From Kushneria avicenniae (GTDB taxonomy: Bacteria > Pseudomonadota > Gammaproteobacteria > Pseudomonadales > Halomonadaceae): 64,000 bases of DNA. Position 1 is the first letter of the stretch; each line of letters begins with the position of its first letter. The stretch covers positions 124,001-188,000 of the forward strand of contig NZ_FOLY01000003.1 of NCBI RefSeq assembly GCF_900112585.1. Reading direction: 5' to 3'. The translations under genes and the position numbers were made by a program. The notes below the pieces were generated by a model that was not told the origin of the DNA, ran no database searches, and was given only the letters and a program-made list of their open reading frames with translations. Below are positions 55,507 to 64,000 of this stretch, one piece after another.

Positions 55507-56469
55507 TTAAGCGCTGAAGCGCTGCTCGATGGCATCCATCAGCATGCCGGCGATGTCGGTGCCCTTCTGGGCATCGATCTCACGCACACAGGTGGGGCTG
55601 GTGACGTTGATCTCGGTAATGTAATCCCCGATCACATCGAGGCCCACAAAGATCAGTCCGAGCGATTTGATGGAGTCTTTGACCTGATCGACCAGCCAGT
55701 AGTCGCGCTCGGTCAGCTCGCGCGCTTCGCCGCGGCCACCGGCAGCCAGATTGCCGCGCACCTCGCCGGCCGAAGGAATGCGGGCCAGACCATAGGGCAC
55801 CGGCTCGCCGTCGATCAAAAGAATGCGGGTATCGCCCTGCCTGATCTCGGGAATATAGCGCTGCGCCATGATCTGCTCGGTGCCGCGACGGGTCAGCTGC
55901 TCGATCACCGCACCGATGTTGCGCCCATCAGGGGCGATGTGAAAGATGCCGGTGCCACCCATGCCGTCCAGCGGCTTGAAGATGGTGTCACCCTGCTCGG
56001 CGTGAAACTCGCGCAGGACCTTGTCATTGCAGGAGACCACGCTGGGTACCAGACACTGGGGAAACTGCTGGGCGTAGAGCTTTTCGTTGCAGGTCAAAAG
56101 CGCTCGGGTCGGATTGACCACCAGCACGCCTTCGCGCTCGGCAAAGCCCAGCAGATGCACGGCGTTGGTAAAATTGACATCCACCGGCGGGTCCTGACGC
56201 ATCAGGATCACATCCATCTGCGCCAGAGGCCCGGCCTCGACCTCGCCCAGGGCGTAGTAATGCTCGGGATCGTTTTCGAACACCTCGAGCGCGCGCAGAC
56301 GCCCCATGGCGCGTCCATCCTTGAGATACAGATCCCCCGGCTCGAGATAGAAAAGCCTGTGGCCGCGCCGCCTGGCGGCCCACAGCATCGCCAGCGTCGT
56401 GTCCTTTTTCCAGGCAATGGTCGCGATGGGGTCCATGACGACCGCAATGTTCAATGCACGTTCACTCAT
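55507..56469 (-). CDS. gshB: Glutathione synthetase
   Basis: Ligates gamma-glutamylcysteine and glycine with ATP. The ATP-grasp enzyme has 320 residues against 316 in E. coli. N-terminal marks are VVMDPIATIAWKKDTTLAML and RQDPPVDVNFTNAVHLL; the ATP-binding core is FKPLDGMGGTGIFHI; the C-terminal domain has GLDVIGDYITEINVTSPTC. It makes the glutathione used by the formaldehyde dehydrogenase at 4767. It is followed by algH and ruvX. Confidence 0.96.
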   Translation of the reverse strand: MSERALNIAVVMDPIATIAWKKDTTLAMLWAARRRGHRLFYLEPGDLYLKDGRAMGRLRALEVFENDPEHYYALGEVEAGPLAQMDVILMRQDPPVDVNFTNAVHLLGFAEREGVLVVNPTRALLTCNEKLYAQQFPQCLVPSVVSCNDKVLREFHAEQGDTIFKPLDGMGGTGIFHIAPDGRNIGAVIEQLTRRGTEQIMAQRYIPEIRQGDTRILLIDGEPVPYGLARIPSAGEVRGNLAAGGRGEARELTERDYWLVDQVKDSIKSLGLIFVGLDVIGDYITEINVTSPTCVREIDAQKGTDIAGMLMDAIEQRFSA

Positions 56470-56705
56470 TTAAAACTCCGGAACACGGCCGTGTGATGTT
56501 GTGGCAGCCGCTCATGCCGTCAGTATGACGCAAGGGTCATTCTTCGACCATGATCGAACCTGCCGGATACCGTCGGGCGGGGTTGTTCTTTCCAATCGCG
56601 GGGATGGCTGAAAACTATCGGGAGGGTGCCCCTGAGCGACTAGACTTTAGTGGAACAGGATATTGCTGAGCTTTCGCGTTCAGCCGTTTCACAGAGAGGA
56701 TTTTC

Positions 56706-57839
56706 ATGTCGTCACTTTTTGAACGCTTCGATCTCGCCGGCATCCCGCTTGATAACCGCATCGTCATGGCACCCATGACCCGATCGCGCGCAGCAGGTGA
56801 CATCCCCAACGAAATGGGTGCACTTTACTATCGTCAGCGCGCCAGTGCCGGTCTGATCATCTCCGAGGGCACGCCGGTATCGCGCCAGGGCACGGGCTAT
56901 CTGTATAACCCCGGCATCTACGGTCCGGACCAGATCGAGGGCTGGAAAAAAGCCACGCGCGCTGTTCATGAACGTGGCGGGGTGTTCTTTGCCCAGATCT
57001 GGCACGTCGGGCGCGTGTCGCACACCACCGTTCAGATCGCCGGGGCTGCCCCGGTCGGCCCGAGTGACCAGCCCGGCGGCATGGCGTTTGGCTACAACGA
57101 GCAGGGCACGCCCGACATGCTCAAGGCCAGCACGCCGCGTCAGCTCGAAACCTGCGAGGTGCGTGACATCGTGCGCGATTTCGCTCAGGCCGCGGTCAAT
57201 GCTCGTGAAGCCGGCTTCGATGGCGTCGAGATTCACGGTGCCAACGGCTACCTTTTCGAGCAGTTTCTCAATCCGGGCGTCAATGACCGTGATGACGAGT
57301 ATGGCGGCTCGCGAGAGAACCGTTGCCGCCTGTTGATGGAAGTCGTCGATGAGGTCAGCGCGCTGATCGGCGCCCATCGCGTCGGCGTACGTCTTTCACC
57401 ATTTGGCACGCTCTTTGACATGCCGGAGTACGACGACAACGGCGAGACCTATCTCCACCTAGCGCGTGAATTCAACAAGCGCGGGCTCTCCTACGTGCAT
57501 CTTCACGACCAGGGCGGTCAGGGCATGGCGCCCATGCCGCGCGAGTACCTGAGGACCTTCCGCGATACCTATCAGGGTAACCTGCTGCTGGCCGGTAATC
57601 TCGACCAGGCCGAGGCCGAAAAACTGGTCAACGATGGCACCATCGATCTGCCGGTCTTTGGTCGCGTTTACACCTCGAACCCTGATCTGGTCGAGCGGAT
57701 GAAAAACGGCTGGCCGCTGGCCGAGTTTGATCCGTCCACCTTCTATGGCGGTGACGCCCGTGGCTATGTCGACTTCCCGACCTACGAGGAGGAGCAGGCC
57801 CGCAAGGCCCGCCAGGCACTGATCGACGAGAAAAGCTGA
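56706..57839 (+). CDS. Old Yellow Enzyme family alkene reductase (NemA-like)
   Basis: A 377-residue FMN-dependent ene-reductase that reduces activated C=C bonds, such as in N-ethylmaleimide or unsaturated aldehydes. The FMN contacts are NRIVMAPMTRSRA, and the active-site His-Asn pair is in EIHGANGYLFEQFLNP. YGGSRENRCR is conserved, and the distal PVFGRVYTSNPDLVER binds FMN phosphate. AGAGAGG precedes the ATG. It lies between gshB and poxB and is transcribed divergently from gshB. The natural substrate is unknown. Confidence 0.92.
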   Translation: MSSLFERFDLAGIPLDNRIVMAPMTRSRAAGDIPNEMGALYYRQRASAGLIISEGTPVSRQGTGYLYNPGIYGPDQIEGWKKATRAVHERGGVFFAQIWHVGRVSHTTVQIAGAAPVGPSDQPGGMAFGYNEQGTPDMLKASTPRQLETCEVRDIVRDFAQAAVNAREAGFDGVEIHGANGYLFEQFLNPGVNDRDDEYGGSRENRCRLLMEVVDEVSALIGAHRVGVRLSPFGTLFDMPEYDDNGETYLHLAREFNKRGLSYVHLHDQGGQGMAPMPREYLRTFRDTYQGNLLLAGNLDQAEAEKLVNDGTIDLPVFGRVYTSNPDLVERMKNGWPLAEFDPSTFYGGDARGYVDFPTYEEEQARKARQALIDEKS

Positions 57840-57859
57840 TCACCTGATCGTCATCTCGC

Positions 57860-57888
57860 AAAAAGCCCCGGCCATGCCGGGGCTTTTT
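57860..57888. terminator. Strong bidirectional terminator after the ene-reductase gene
   Basis: Eight-base-pair GC stem extended by A5/T5 (stem GCCCCGGC/GCCGGGGC, 57865-57872 with 57876-57883) with a three-base loop. It lies between convergent genes. Confidence 0.9.
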
Positions 57889-57934
57889 ATGACTGTCGCT
57901 CATATGTCAGCAAGTACTCACTATAGTGCCATGA

Positions 57935-59683
57935 TCACTTTTTACGCCACAGACGGCTGAGCCAGTTGGTGTTGGCAAGATCCATCACCTCGTCGCCGCG
58001 TCCGCTCATGACGGCGCGCAGCATGTAGAGGCTGAACCCTTTCGCCTGGGCAGCTTCAATGGTCGGGGGCATGGAAAGCTCCTGTTTGGCCACCTTCACA
58101 TCCACGATGACCGGGCCGTCGTGGGCAAAGGCCTCCTCGAGTACGCCATCGAGCTGCTCGGAGCTGGAGACCGTCAGCCCCTTGATGCCCAGCGCCTCGG
58201 CCAGACGGGCGTAGTCGGCACTGGGCAGGTTGGTCACCTCGTCCACGTAGCCGGCCGCCTTCATCTCCATCGCCACAAAGCCGAAGGTCGCGTTATTGTA
58301 GACGATCACCTTGACCGGCAGCTTCTGCTCGGCCAGCGTCATCAGATCGCCCATCAGCATGTTGATGCCGCCGTCGCCGGACAGCGAGATGACCTGGCGT
58401 CCGGGCATGGCCGTTTGGGCCCCCATTGCCTGCGGCATGGCGGTGGCCATCGAGCCGTGCATGAAGGAGCCGGTCAGACGCCGCCGGCCGTTCATCTTCA
58501 GATAGCGCGCCGCCCAGACCGTGGGCGTGCCGACATCAGCGGTAAACCAGGCATCCTCGGCGGCCAGCGCGCTGATGCGGGCGGTGAGATACTGCGGATG
58601 CAGCGGCCTGCCTTCATCGTCCGGAACCGCCAGCTCATCCAGATCCTCGCGCGCCTTGCGGTAGTGTTCCTGGGCCTTGTCGAGAAACTCGCGATCGGTT
58701 TTTTCCTCCAGACGCGGCAAAAGCGCCTCGAGACTGGCCTTCACATCCCCCACCAGCCCCTTGAGCAGCGTGCTGCGACGGCCCAGATGGCCGGGGCGCA
58801 CATCGATCTGCACGATACGGCCATGCTCGGGGAAGAAGTCGCGATAGGGAAAGCTGGTGCCCAGCATGATCAGAAAGTCACACTCCTTGAGGGTGTGATA
58901 GCCCGAACTGAAGCCGATCAGACCGGTCATCCCCACGTCATAGGGATTATCGTATTCAAGCCATGACTTGCCGCGCAGGGCGTGGACGATGGGCGCCTTG
59001 AGCCGCTCGGCCAGCGCGATCACCTCATCGTGCGCCCCGGCGCAGCCCGCCCCGCAGAGCATGGCCACTCTCTGACTATCATTGAGAAGCTCGGCCAGCT
59101 CGTCGAGCTCGGGCTCGGGCTCGGCAGGCACCGAGACGGGCGCCACCGGCGTACTCCACTGCATCTTCTGCTCAACGGCCTTTGAGAGCGCCACGTCCCC
59201 GGAGATCACGATCACCGCCACGCTCTTTTCCAGAATGGCGGTGCGCATGGCGGTTTCGATCACGCGCTGTGCCTGGGACGGGTTGGAGATCAGCTCACAG
59301 TAGTCGCTGCACTCCTTGAAAAGCTGCTCCGGATGGGTTTCCTGAAAATATCCCAGGCCCACTTCACTGGAGGGAATCTGCGCGGCGATGGCAAGCATTG
59401 GCGTATGCGCGCGTTTGGCCTCGAAAAGGCCGTTGATCAGATGCGTGTTGCCGGGTCCACAGGAGCCGGCACAGACGGTCAAACCGTCGCGCGCCTCGGC
59501 TTCGCCGCTGGCGGCCAGTGCCGCCACCTCCTCGTGACGCACGCCGCGCCAGGTGATGGCGTCCTGTCGCCGCAGGCTCTCGGTCAGGCCATTGAGTGAA
59601 TCCCCCGGCAGCCCCCAGATGTTCTGCACACCGGCCCGGGCCAGCGTACGTACCAGCATGTCGGCAACACTATGGTCGGCCAT
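57935..59683 (-). CDS. poxB: Pyruvate dehydrogenase (quinone) / pyruvate oxidase
   Basis: Converts pyruvate to acetate and CO2, giving electrons to ubiquinone. It binds thiamine diphosphate, FAD and magnesium. The 582 residues compare with 572 in E. coli PoxB. Marks are [21 protein letters not shown] and [16 protein letters not shown] at the N-terminus, with the ThDP motif [18 protein letters not shown]. The C-terminal [18 protein letters not shown] aligns with the lipid-activated tail of E. coli PoxB and is extended by SRLWRKK. AGGGAG lies 8 nt before the ATG at 59683; a GTG at 59689 is also in frame. It acts at the inner membrane surface. Confidence 0.93.
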   Translation of the reverse strand: MADHSVADMLVRTLARAGVQNIWGLPGDSLNGLTESLRRQDAITWRGVRHEEVAALAASGEAEARDGLTVCAGSCGPGNTHLINGLFEAKRAHTPMLAIAAQIPSSEVGLGYFQETHPEQLFKECSDYCELISNPSQAQRVIETAMRTAILEKSVAVIVISGDVALSKAVEQKMQWSTPVAPVSVPAEPEPELDELAELLNDSQRVAMLCGAGCAGAHDEVIALAERLKAPIVHALRGKSWLEYDNPYDVGMTGLIGFSSGYHTLKECDFLIMLGTSFPYRDFFPEHGRIVQIDVRPGHLGRRSTLLKGLVGDVKASLEALLPRLEEKTDREFLDKAQEHYRKAREDLDELAVPDDEGRPLHPQYLTARISALAAEDAWFTADVGTPTVWAARYLKMNGRRRLTGSFMHGSMATAMPQAMGAQTAMPGRQVISLSGDGGINMLMGDLMTLAEQKLPVKVIVYNNATFGFVAMEMKAAGYVDEVTNLPSADYARLAEALGIKGLTVSSSEQLDGVLEEAFAHDGPVIVDVKVAKQELSMPPTIEAAQAKGFSLYMLRAVMSGRGDEVMDLANTNWLSRLWRKK

Positions 59684-59907
59684 GATCACGTCTCCCTGTG
59701 ATGGCAGCGCCGGTACGCCGTGTCACTCATCATGACCGGCGCACGGGCGGTAAAAAGAAATGCGGCAGGGTTGAAGTTCAGACGAGCATTCGACGAATGT
59801 CCAATGCTATCGGCACATCATCTACCAATGAGGCCATCGTTCGACGATAAAACCGGTTTGATCAGCGAGCGTCCGGAAGGATGTGGCGGGAAGGATGAAA
59901 GCGGGGG

Positions 59908-60624
59908 TCAGAGATCCCCGTAGCGCGACTGGAGCAGCGACAGCGCCACGATCGGCGCCGTCTCCATGCGCAGAATGCGCGGGCCAAGAATCCACGAGTG
60001 AAACCCGTGGGCGTGGGCCCGGGCAACTTCATCGTCGCTGAGCCCACCTTCGGGACCGACCAGCAAAGCGGCGCTGCCTGGTGCCTCCTGCTGCGCCAGC
60101 GGCCCGGCGTTATAGGGGTGCAGCACCAGCCTTAGCGTCTCATCGCGCGTAGCCAGCCACTCTTCCAGCCCGATGGCCGGATGAATGGTCGGCACGGTGG
60201 CGCGCCGGCACTGCTCGCAGGCGCTGATGGCCACGGCCTGCCAGTGATCACGCTTTTTCTGCGCGCGCTCGCCCTTGAGCCGAACATCACCGTGATGCGT
60301 ATAAAGCGGGGTGACGGCTGCCACCCCCAGCTCGACCGCCTTCTGGATGGCGAAATCCATGCGATCGCCCTTGCCCACGGCCAGGCCCAGGTGCACGGCA
60401 AGCCGCGACTCGGGCAGCGCCAACAGGCGCTCGTCAATCTCGACCTGCACCTCACGCTTCGAGATGACAGTAATGTGAGCGCTCACTTCGACTCCGGCGC
60501 CGTCAAAAAGCACCAGCGTGTCACCTTCACGCCGGCGCATGACGCGCGCCACGTGGTGGGCAGCGGCGTCAGGCAGGGTCAGAGTGGCGCCGGGGGTCAG
60601 CGCCAGAGGTACATGGATTCGCAT
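59908..60624 (-). CDS. rsmE: 16S rRNA (uracil1498-N3)-methyltransferase
   Basis: A 238-residue SPOUT-class methyltransferase that modifies U1498 of 16S rRNA in the small subunit. It has an N-terminal PUA-like domain (about 1-70), and the knot region carries the AdoMet-binding VGPEGGLSDDEV and LGPRILRMETAPIVAL. KGDRMDFAIQKAVELGVAAV is conserved mid-protein. It lies 22 bp downstream of secB on the same strand, so it may be transcribed with it. Confidence 0.94.
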   Translation of the reverse strand: MRIHVPLALTPGATLTLPDAAAHHVARVMRRREGDTLVLFDGAGVEVSAHITVISKREVQVEIDERLLALPESRLAVHLGLAVGKGDRMDFAIQKAVELGVAAVTPLYTHHGDVRLKGERAQKKRDHWQAVAISACEQCRRATVPTIHPAIGLEEWLATRDETLRLVLHPYNAGPLAQQEAPGSAALLVGPEGGLSDDEVARAHAHGFHSWILGPRILRMETAPIVALSLLQSRYGDL

Positions 60625-60646
60625 GAAGATGTGAAAGCGCTATCGA

Positions 60647-61117
60647 TCAGGCGTCGGCCTGCGGCTGTTCGTTCTGCTGACGCTGGGCGTAGATGGCGTC
60701 AAAGTTGACCGGAGAGAGCATCAGTGCCGGGAAGGTGCCGCGACCGACCAGGTTATCGATGCACTCACGCGCGTAGGGGAACAGCACATTGGGGCAGAAG
60801 GCGCCCAGAGTGTGATCGAGCTGGGCATCACTGAGACCGGAGATGGCAAAAAGTCCCGCCTGCTGCACCTCGGCGAGAAACGCCGTGGACTCTTCGTCAC
60901 CGTTATAGACCTGAGCGGTCACGCGCACGCTGACCTCATAGAGACCTTCGCTGATCTGCTGATGATCGTTGTCGACGTCGAGCTTGACCCGCGGCTTGAA
61001 CTGCTGCTGGAAGATCGCCGGCGAGTTGGGCGCTTCAAAGGAGATGTCCTTGACGTAGATGCGCTGCAGTGCGAACTGAATATTGCCCTGCTCACTGGTG
61101 GCGTTGTTCTCTGACAT
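60647..61117 (-). CDS. secB: Protein-export chaperone SecB
   Basis: A 156-residue cytosolic tetrameric chaperone that holds precursors unfolded and delivers them to SecA. The family core is [19 protein letters not shown], with [16 protein letters not shown] and the C-terminal [18 protein letters not shown] then [15 protein letters not shown]. The length is as in E. coli (155). The start follows GGGAAACGAGC. In E. coli the order is yibN-grxC-secB; here grxC is not present between the rhodanese gene and secB (52 bp gap). Confidence 0.96.
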   Translation of the reverse strand: MSENNATSEQGNIQFALQRIYVKDISFEAPNSPAIFQQQFKPRVKLDVDNDHQQISEGLYEVSVRVTAQVYNGDEESTAFLAEVQQAGLFAISGLSDAQLDHTLGAFCPNVLFPYARECIDNLVGRGTFPALMLSPVNFDAIYAQRQQNEQPQADA

Positions 61118-61169
61118 GCTCGTTTCCCGGTTTGTGAGTAAGTAATAACTATCGCGTGACGTGGTGATA

Positions 61170-61592
61170 TCAGCGTGTCACAACGGGCAGGCTATCGGCC
61201 ACCCACTGTGAATGCCCCCCCTTGAGGCGGCGGGCACCGCTGTAGCCTGCCTTGTGCAGCTTCGTGACGACGCCCCCGCTGTGCTGGCCCATCTTGTCGA
61301 CCACGATGATGGGCTTGTCCTTGTGCTTTTCAAGGCGCTGCATGTTGTTGTCGAGCTTGTCCGCGGGCACGTTGATGGCACCGGCGATGTGGCCTGCCTT
61401 GAACTCCTTGATCTCGCGAACATCAAGGACCATGGCGTCCTCGCGGTTGATCAAATTGGTCGCCTCACCGCTTGTGACCCCCCCGGTGGCACTGCGTCGG
61501 GACTCGAAGGCCAGCCAGGCCAGCAACACCACAACAAAGGCACCTACCAGCAAAAGGTGATTCTGGGCAAACTCCAGAAGCTGATCGATCAT
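61170..61592 (-). CDS. Membrane-anchored rhodanese-like protein (YibN type) without catalytic cysteine
   Basis: A 140-residue protein with an N-terminal membrane helix ([18 protein letters not shown]) and one rhodanese domain ([20 protein letters not shown], then [14 protein letters not shown]). In sulfurtransferases a cysteine loop follows the strand IIVVD. Here the loop is KMGQHSGGV, with no cysteine, so sulfur transfer is unlikely by this site. E. coli YibN keeps a cysteine in the equivalent GMQCQEP. The ATG at 61592 begins the membrane helix but has a weak ribosome binding site; the frame is open to 61715. It lies upstream of secB. Confidence 0.87.
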   Translation of the reverse strand: MIDQLLEFAQNHLLLVGAFVVVLLAWLAFESRRSATGGVTSGEATNLINREDAMVLDVREIKEFKAGHIAGAINVPADKLDNNMQRLEKHKDKPIIVVDKMGQHSGGVVTKLHKAGYSGARRLKGGHSQWVADSLPVVTR

Positions 61593-61874
61593 GGAAATAT
61601 CTTGACCCCGGTCGTTTAAAATGGCTCGGCGCACGGTCATGCCTGGTCTACCCTGCGGGTTCGGGGAAGCCGTCCGGCAGCTGGATTCCGGCGCGCGCCC
61701 AGTATACACAAGCACCCGGCCGTCGTCCGTCCCCGATGATCAATGCTGGCATGCACCGGCTGGGTTATGATGTTCACCATTTCGACGCCCTGATAGCGCT
61801 TTTGGCTGCGCACTGGATGCCGGCAGCGCAACCCGGTATCGGGGCTTACATGTACGTGTTCCCGAGGCGAAATC

Positions 61875-63428
61875 ATGTCCACATCGCAGCAACCACGTCC
61901 CGTCGCCCTGCTGATTCTCGATGGCTACGGCCACAATCCGGACACGGAAAACAATGCCGTCGCCGCCGCCAGAACGCCCGTCATGGATCGGCTGCAGGAG
62001 ACCTATCCGCACACGCTGATCAATACCGACGGTGAAAACGTCGGCCTGCCCGAAGGCCAGATGGGCAACTCGGAAGTCGGCCACATGAACCTGGGCGCCG
62101 GGCGCGTCGTCTATCAGAGCCTGACCCGCATCTCGAAGGCGATCCGGGACAACGAGCTGGGCGACAACGCCGCCCTGACCGAGGCCATCGATGCCGCCGT
62201 CAACGATGACCGCGCTGTCCACGTGCTGGGCCTGCTCTCCCCGGGCGGCGTCCACAGCCACGAGGACCACGTGCTGGCGCTGGCCGAGCTGGCCCAGGCA
62301 CGCGGCGCGAAGAAGGTCTACATCCACGCCTTCCTCGATGGTCGTGACACCGCCCCCAAGAGCGCGCTGGAGAGCCTGCAGCGGGCCGATGCCCTGCTGC
62401 GCAAGCTGGGCGTGGGCCGGGTCGCCTCGATGGTCGGGCGCTTCTACGCCATGGACCGTGACAACCGCTGGGACCGCGTCGAGGCCGCCTGGCAGGTCGT
62501 GGTCAACGGTGAGGCCGAGCACGTCGACAACGACGTCGAGCACGCACTCAACGCTGCCTACGACCGCGATGAAACCGACGAGTTCGTGACCGCCACCAGT
62601 CTGCGCGACGGCGATGACGACCGGGTCGCCATTCAGGATGGCGATGCGGTGCTGTTTGCCAACTTCCGCGCCGACCGGGCCCGCGAGATTGCCCATGCAC
62701 TGGTCGACCCGGGCTTTGACGGTTTCAAACGCGACCGCACCCCGAAGGTCCACTTCGTCGCCATGACCCAGTACTCCGATGATCTCGGCGTGCCGGTCGC
62801 CTTTCCGCCCAATGACCTGCCCAACACCCTGGGCGAGTTCGTTTCATCCAAAGGCCTGACCCAGCTGCGCATTGCCGAAACCGAGAAATACGCCCACGTG
62901 ACGTTTTTCTTCTCCGGCGGTCGCGAGGAGGAGTACGAAGGCGAGGAGCGCATTCTCGTCGACTCGCCACGCGACGTGAAAACCTACGACGAAAAGCCCG
63001 AAATGAGCGCCTTTGAAGTCACCGACCGGCTGGTCGAGGCGATCGACTCCGGGCGCTTTGACCTGGTGATCTGCAACTACGCCAACGGCGACATGGTCGG
63101 CCACAGCGGCGATCTGAAAGCGGCCACCAAAGCCATCGAGGCCGTGGACGAGTGCCTGGGTCGTGTGGTGGAAGCGATCGAGCGCGCCGGCGGCGAGTGC
63201 CTGGTCACTGCCGACCACGGCAATGCCGAGCAGATGGTGGACCCGGAAACCGGCAATCCCCAGACCGCCCACACCACCTTCCAGGTGCCGCTGGTCTACG
63301 TCAGCCAGCAAAAGGCCACGCTGCGTGATGACGGCCGCCTGTGTGATATCGCGCCCAGCCTGCTGGCCATGATGGGTCAGACCCCGCCGGAAGAGATGAC
63401 CGGTCGCGTACTGATCGAACGTCAGTAA
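61875..63428 (+). CDS. gpmI: 2,3-bisphosphoglycerate-independent phosphoglycerate mutase
   Basis: Interconverts 3- and 2-phosphoglycerate in glycolysis and gluconeogenesis, with two manganese ions. It has 517 residues. The first metal Asp is in LLILDGYGHNP, the catalytic Ser in GQMGNSEVGHMNLGAG, and the metal cluster of the alkaline-phosphatase fold in NYANGDMVGHSGD and LVTADHGNAEQM. It is divergent from the rhodanese-secB-rsmE group, as in E. coli. envC follows 12 bp downstream on the same strand. Confidence 0.97.
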   Translation: MSTSQQPRPVALLILDGYGHNPDTENNAVAAARTPVMDRLQETYPHTLINTDGENVGLPEGQMGNSEVGHMNLGAGRVVYQSLTRISKAIRDNELGDNAALTEAIDAAVNDDRAVHVLGLLSPGGVHSHEDHVLALAELAQARGAKKVYIHAFLDGRDTAPKSALESLQRADALLRKLGVGRVASMVGRFYAMDRDNRWDRVEAAWQVVVNGEAEHVDNDVEHALNAAYDRDETDEFVTATSLRDGDDDRVAIQDGDAVLFANFRADRAREIAHALVDPGFDGFKRDRTPKVHFVAMTQYSDDLGVPVAFPPNDLPNTLGEFVSSKGLTQLRIAETEKYAHVTFFFSGGREEEYEGEERILVDSPRDVKTYDEKPEMSAFEVTDRLVEAIDSGRFDLVICNYANGDMVGHSGDLKAATKAIEAVDECLGRVVEAIERAGGECLVTADHGNAEQMVDPETGNPQTAHTTFQVPLVYVSQQKATLRDDGRLCDIAPSLLAMMGQTPPEEMTGRVLIERQ

Positions 63429-63440
63429 TCGGAGCCTTTG

Positions 63441-64000
63441 GTGTCATTCACGCTTCACCGGCCTGCGGGCCGGTTTTGGCTCCTGGCCCTGACGCTGGGT
63501 CTGGCGGTGCCGGCAGGCGCCGCCAGCCTGGACGCTTCAAAGGCCGAGCTGGACAATATTCGTCAGAACATCGAGCAGACCCAGCGCCAGCTGGAAAGGA
63601 CCGACGCCCGGCGCGGCAGTGCCCGGGAGGAACTTGAGCAGGCCGAAAAGGCGCTGGCCGACACGCACCGCCGGCTGGACACGCTGGAGCAGGCTCGAAG
63701 CCAGACCAGTGAGGCGCTCAGGACCCTTGACCAGCGTCAAAAGACGCTGACCGACCAGCGCGACGCACAGCAGCAGGCGCTGGCCGAGCAGGTCAGGGCG
63801 CTGTACAAGCTGGGGGAGCAGCCGCGTCTGAAGCTTCTGCTCGACAATCAGGACCCCGGCGAAATCGATCGCTTTCAGCACTATCTCAACCGGCTCAACG
63901 AGGCCCGGGCCGAGCAGCTTGCCCGCCTTGCCTCGCTTAACGAAGAGCTCGAAAACAATCGCGCCCAGACCCTGGAGCAGCAGCAAACGCTCAATCAGCT
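63441..64000 (+). CDS. envC: Murein hydrolase activator EnvC (partial, C-terminus beyond right edge)
   Basis: EnvC activates the cell-division amidases AmiA and AmiB in the periplasm. The readable 186 residues begin with a signal peptide (RFWLLALTLGLAVPAGAAS) and continue as a long coiled coil rich in Gln, Glu, Arg and Leu (IRQNIEQTQRQLERT and similar), containing the EnvC-typical segment VRALYKLGEQPRLKLLLDNQ. The LytM domain is expected outside the window. The start is GTG at 63441 with GGAG 6 nt upstream. The gpmI-envC order is conserved in gammaproteobacteria. Confidence 0.88.
   Translation, partial: MSFTLHRPAGRFWLLALTLGLAVPAGAASLDASKAELDNIRQNIEQTQRQLERTDARRGSAREELEQAEKALADTHRRLDTLEQARSQTSEALRTLDQRQKTLTDQRDAQQQALAEQVRALYKLGEQPRLKLLLDNQDPGEIDRFQHYLNRLNEARAEQLARLASLNEELENNRAQTLEQQQTLNQ

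Overview
The window is GC-rich, densely coded chromosome of a gammaproteobacterium. Halomonadaceae (Halomonas, Kushneria or Chromohalobacter type) is the best fit. This is inferred from the gene content: trehalase, an Aap-type amino-acid ABC transporter, membrane gluconate dehydrogenase, many chemoreceptors, and gammaproteobacterial operons such as xseB-ispA-dxs, gshB-algH-ruvX and secB-rhodanese-gpmI-envC. I see no rRNA or tRNA genes, CRISPR arrays, insertion sequences or prophage. Most of the window is housekeeping and nutrient-handling genes.

Layout. 1-6 kb: an amidase cut by the window edge, a carbon-nitrogen hydrolase, a GNAT acetyltransferase, a lipoprotein-type trehalase, and a glutathione-dependent formaldehyde dehydrogenase with an altered structural-zinc lobe. 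6-10 kb: a three-subunit membrane gluconate-2-dehydrogenase-type operon (Tat-exported small subunit, triheme cytochrome c, FAD subunit) with a LacI-type palindrome inside it. 10-24 kb: a small secreted protein, comM, quinone-linked D-lactate dehydrogenase, a sitABCD-type manganese/iron ABC transporter with a promoter and palindrome, a membrane metallophosphoesterase, ubiK, amtB and glnK (amtB carries a sigma-54 promoter and two NtrC-like sites), azoreductase and ferredoxin-NADP reductase. 24-35 kb: three chemoreceptors in a row, then an aapJQMP amino-acid transporter. The receptor next to aap carries the complete amino-acid-binding dCache motif. The other two receptors are paralogues with nearly identical signalling halves.

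35-44 kb: hemE with an overlapping DCC-family gene, ribA, an acyl-CoA thioesterase, djlA, the isoprenoid operon xseB-ispA-dxs, serA, and an unannotated-looking 26-residue membrane peptide gene. 44-54 kb: a beta-hydroxyacid-dehydrogenase-like gene followed by a D-serine-dehydratase-like gene, GH3 beta-glucosidase, a short-chain dehydrogenase and a decayed relative of it about 1.5 kb away, a TatD nuclease, glutaminase and pyrB. 54-64 kb: gshB-algH-ruvX, an Old Yellow Enzyme, pyruvate oxidase, rsmE, secB, a membrane rhodanese lacking its cysteine, gpmI, and envC running off the right edge.

The genes suggest an aerobic, motile heterotroph. Several membrane dehydrogenases feed electrons to quinone or cytochrome (gluconate-type dehydrogenase, Dld, PoxB). 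It scavenges amino acids and ammonium under nitrogen control. I found no convincing wholly new system. The most useful leads are the regulatory sites, the chemoreceptor cluster, the small membrane peptide, the zinc-ligand loss in the formaldehyde dehydrogenase, two tandem-repeat tracts and the dehydrogenase relic.
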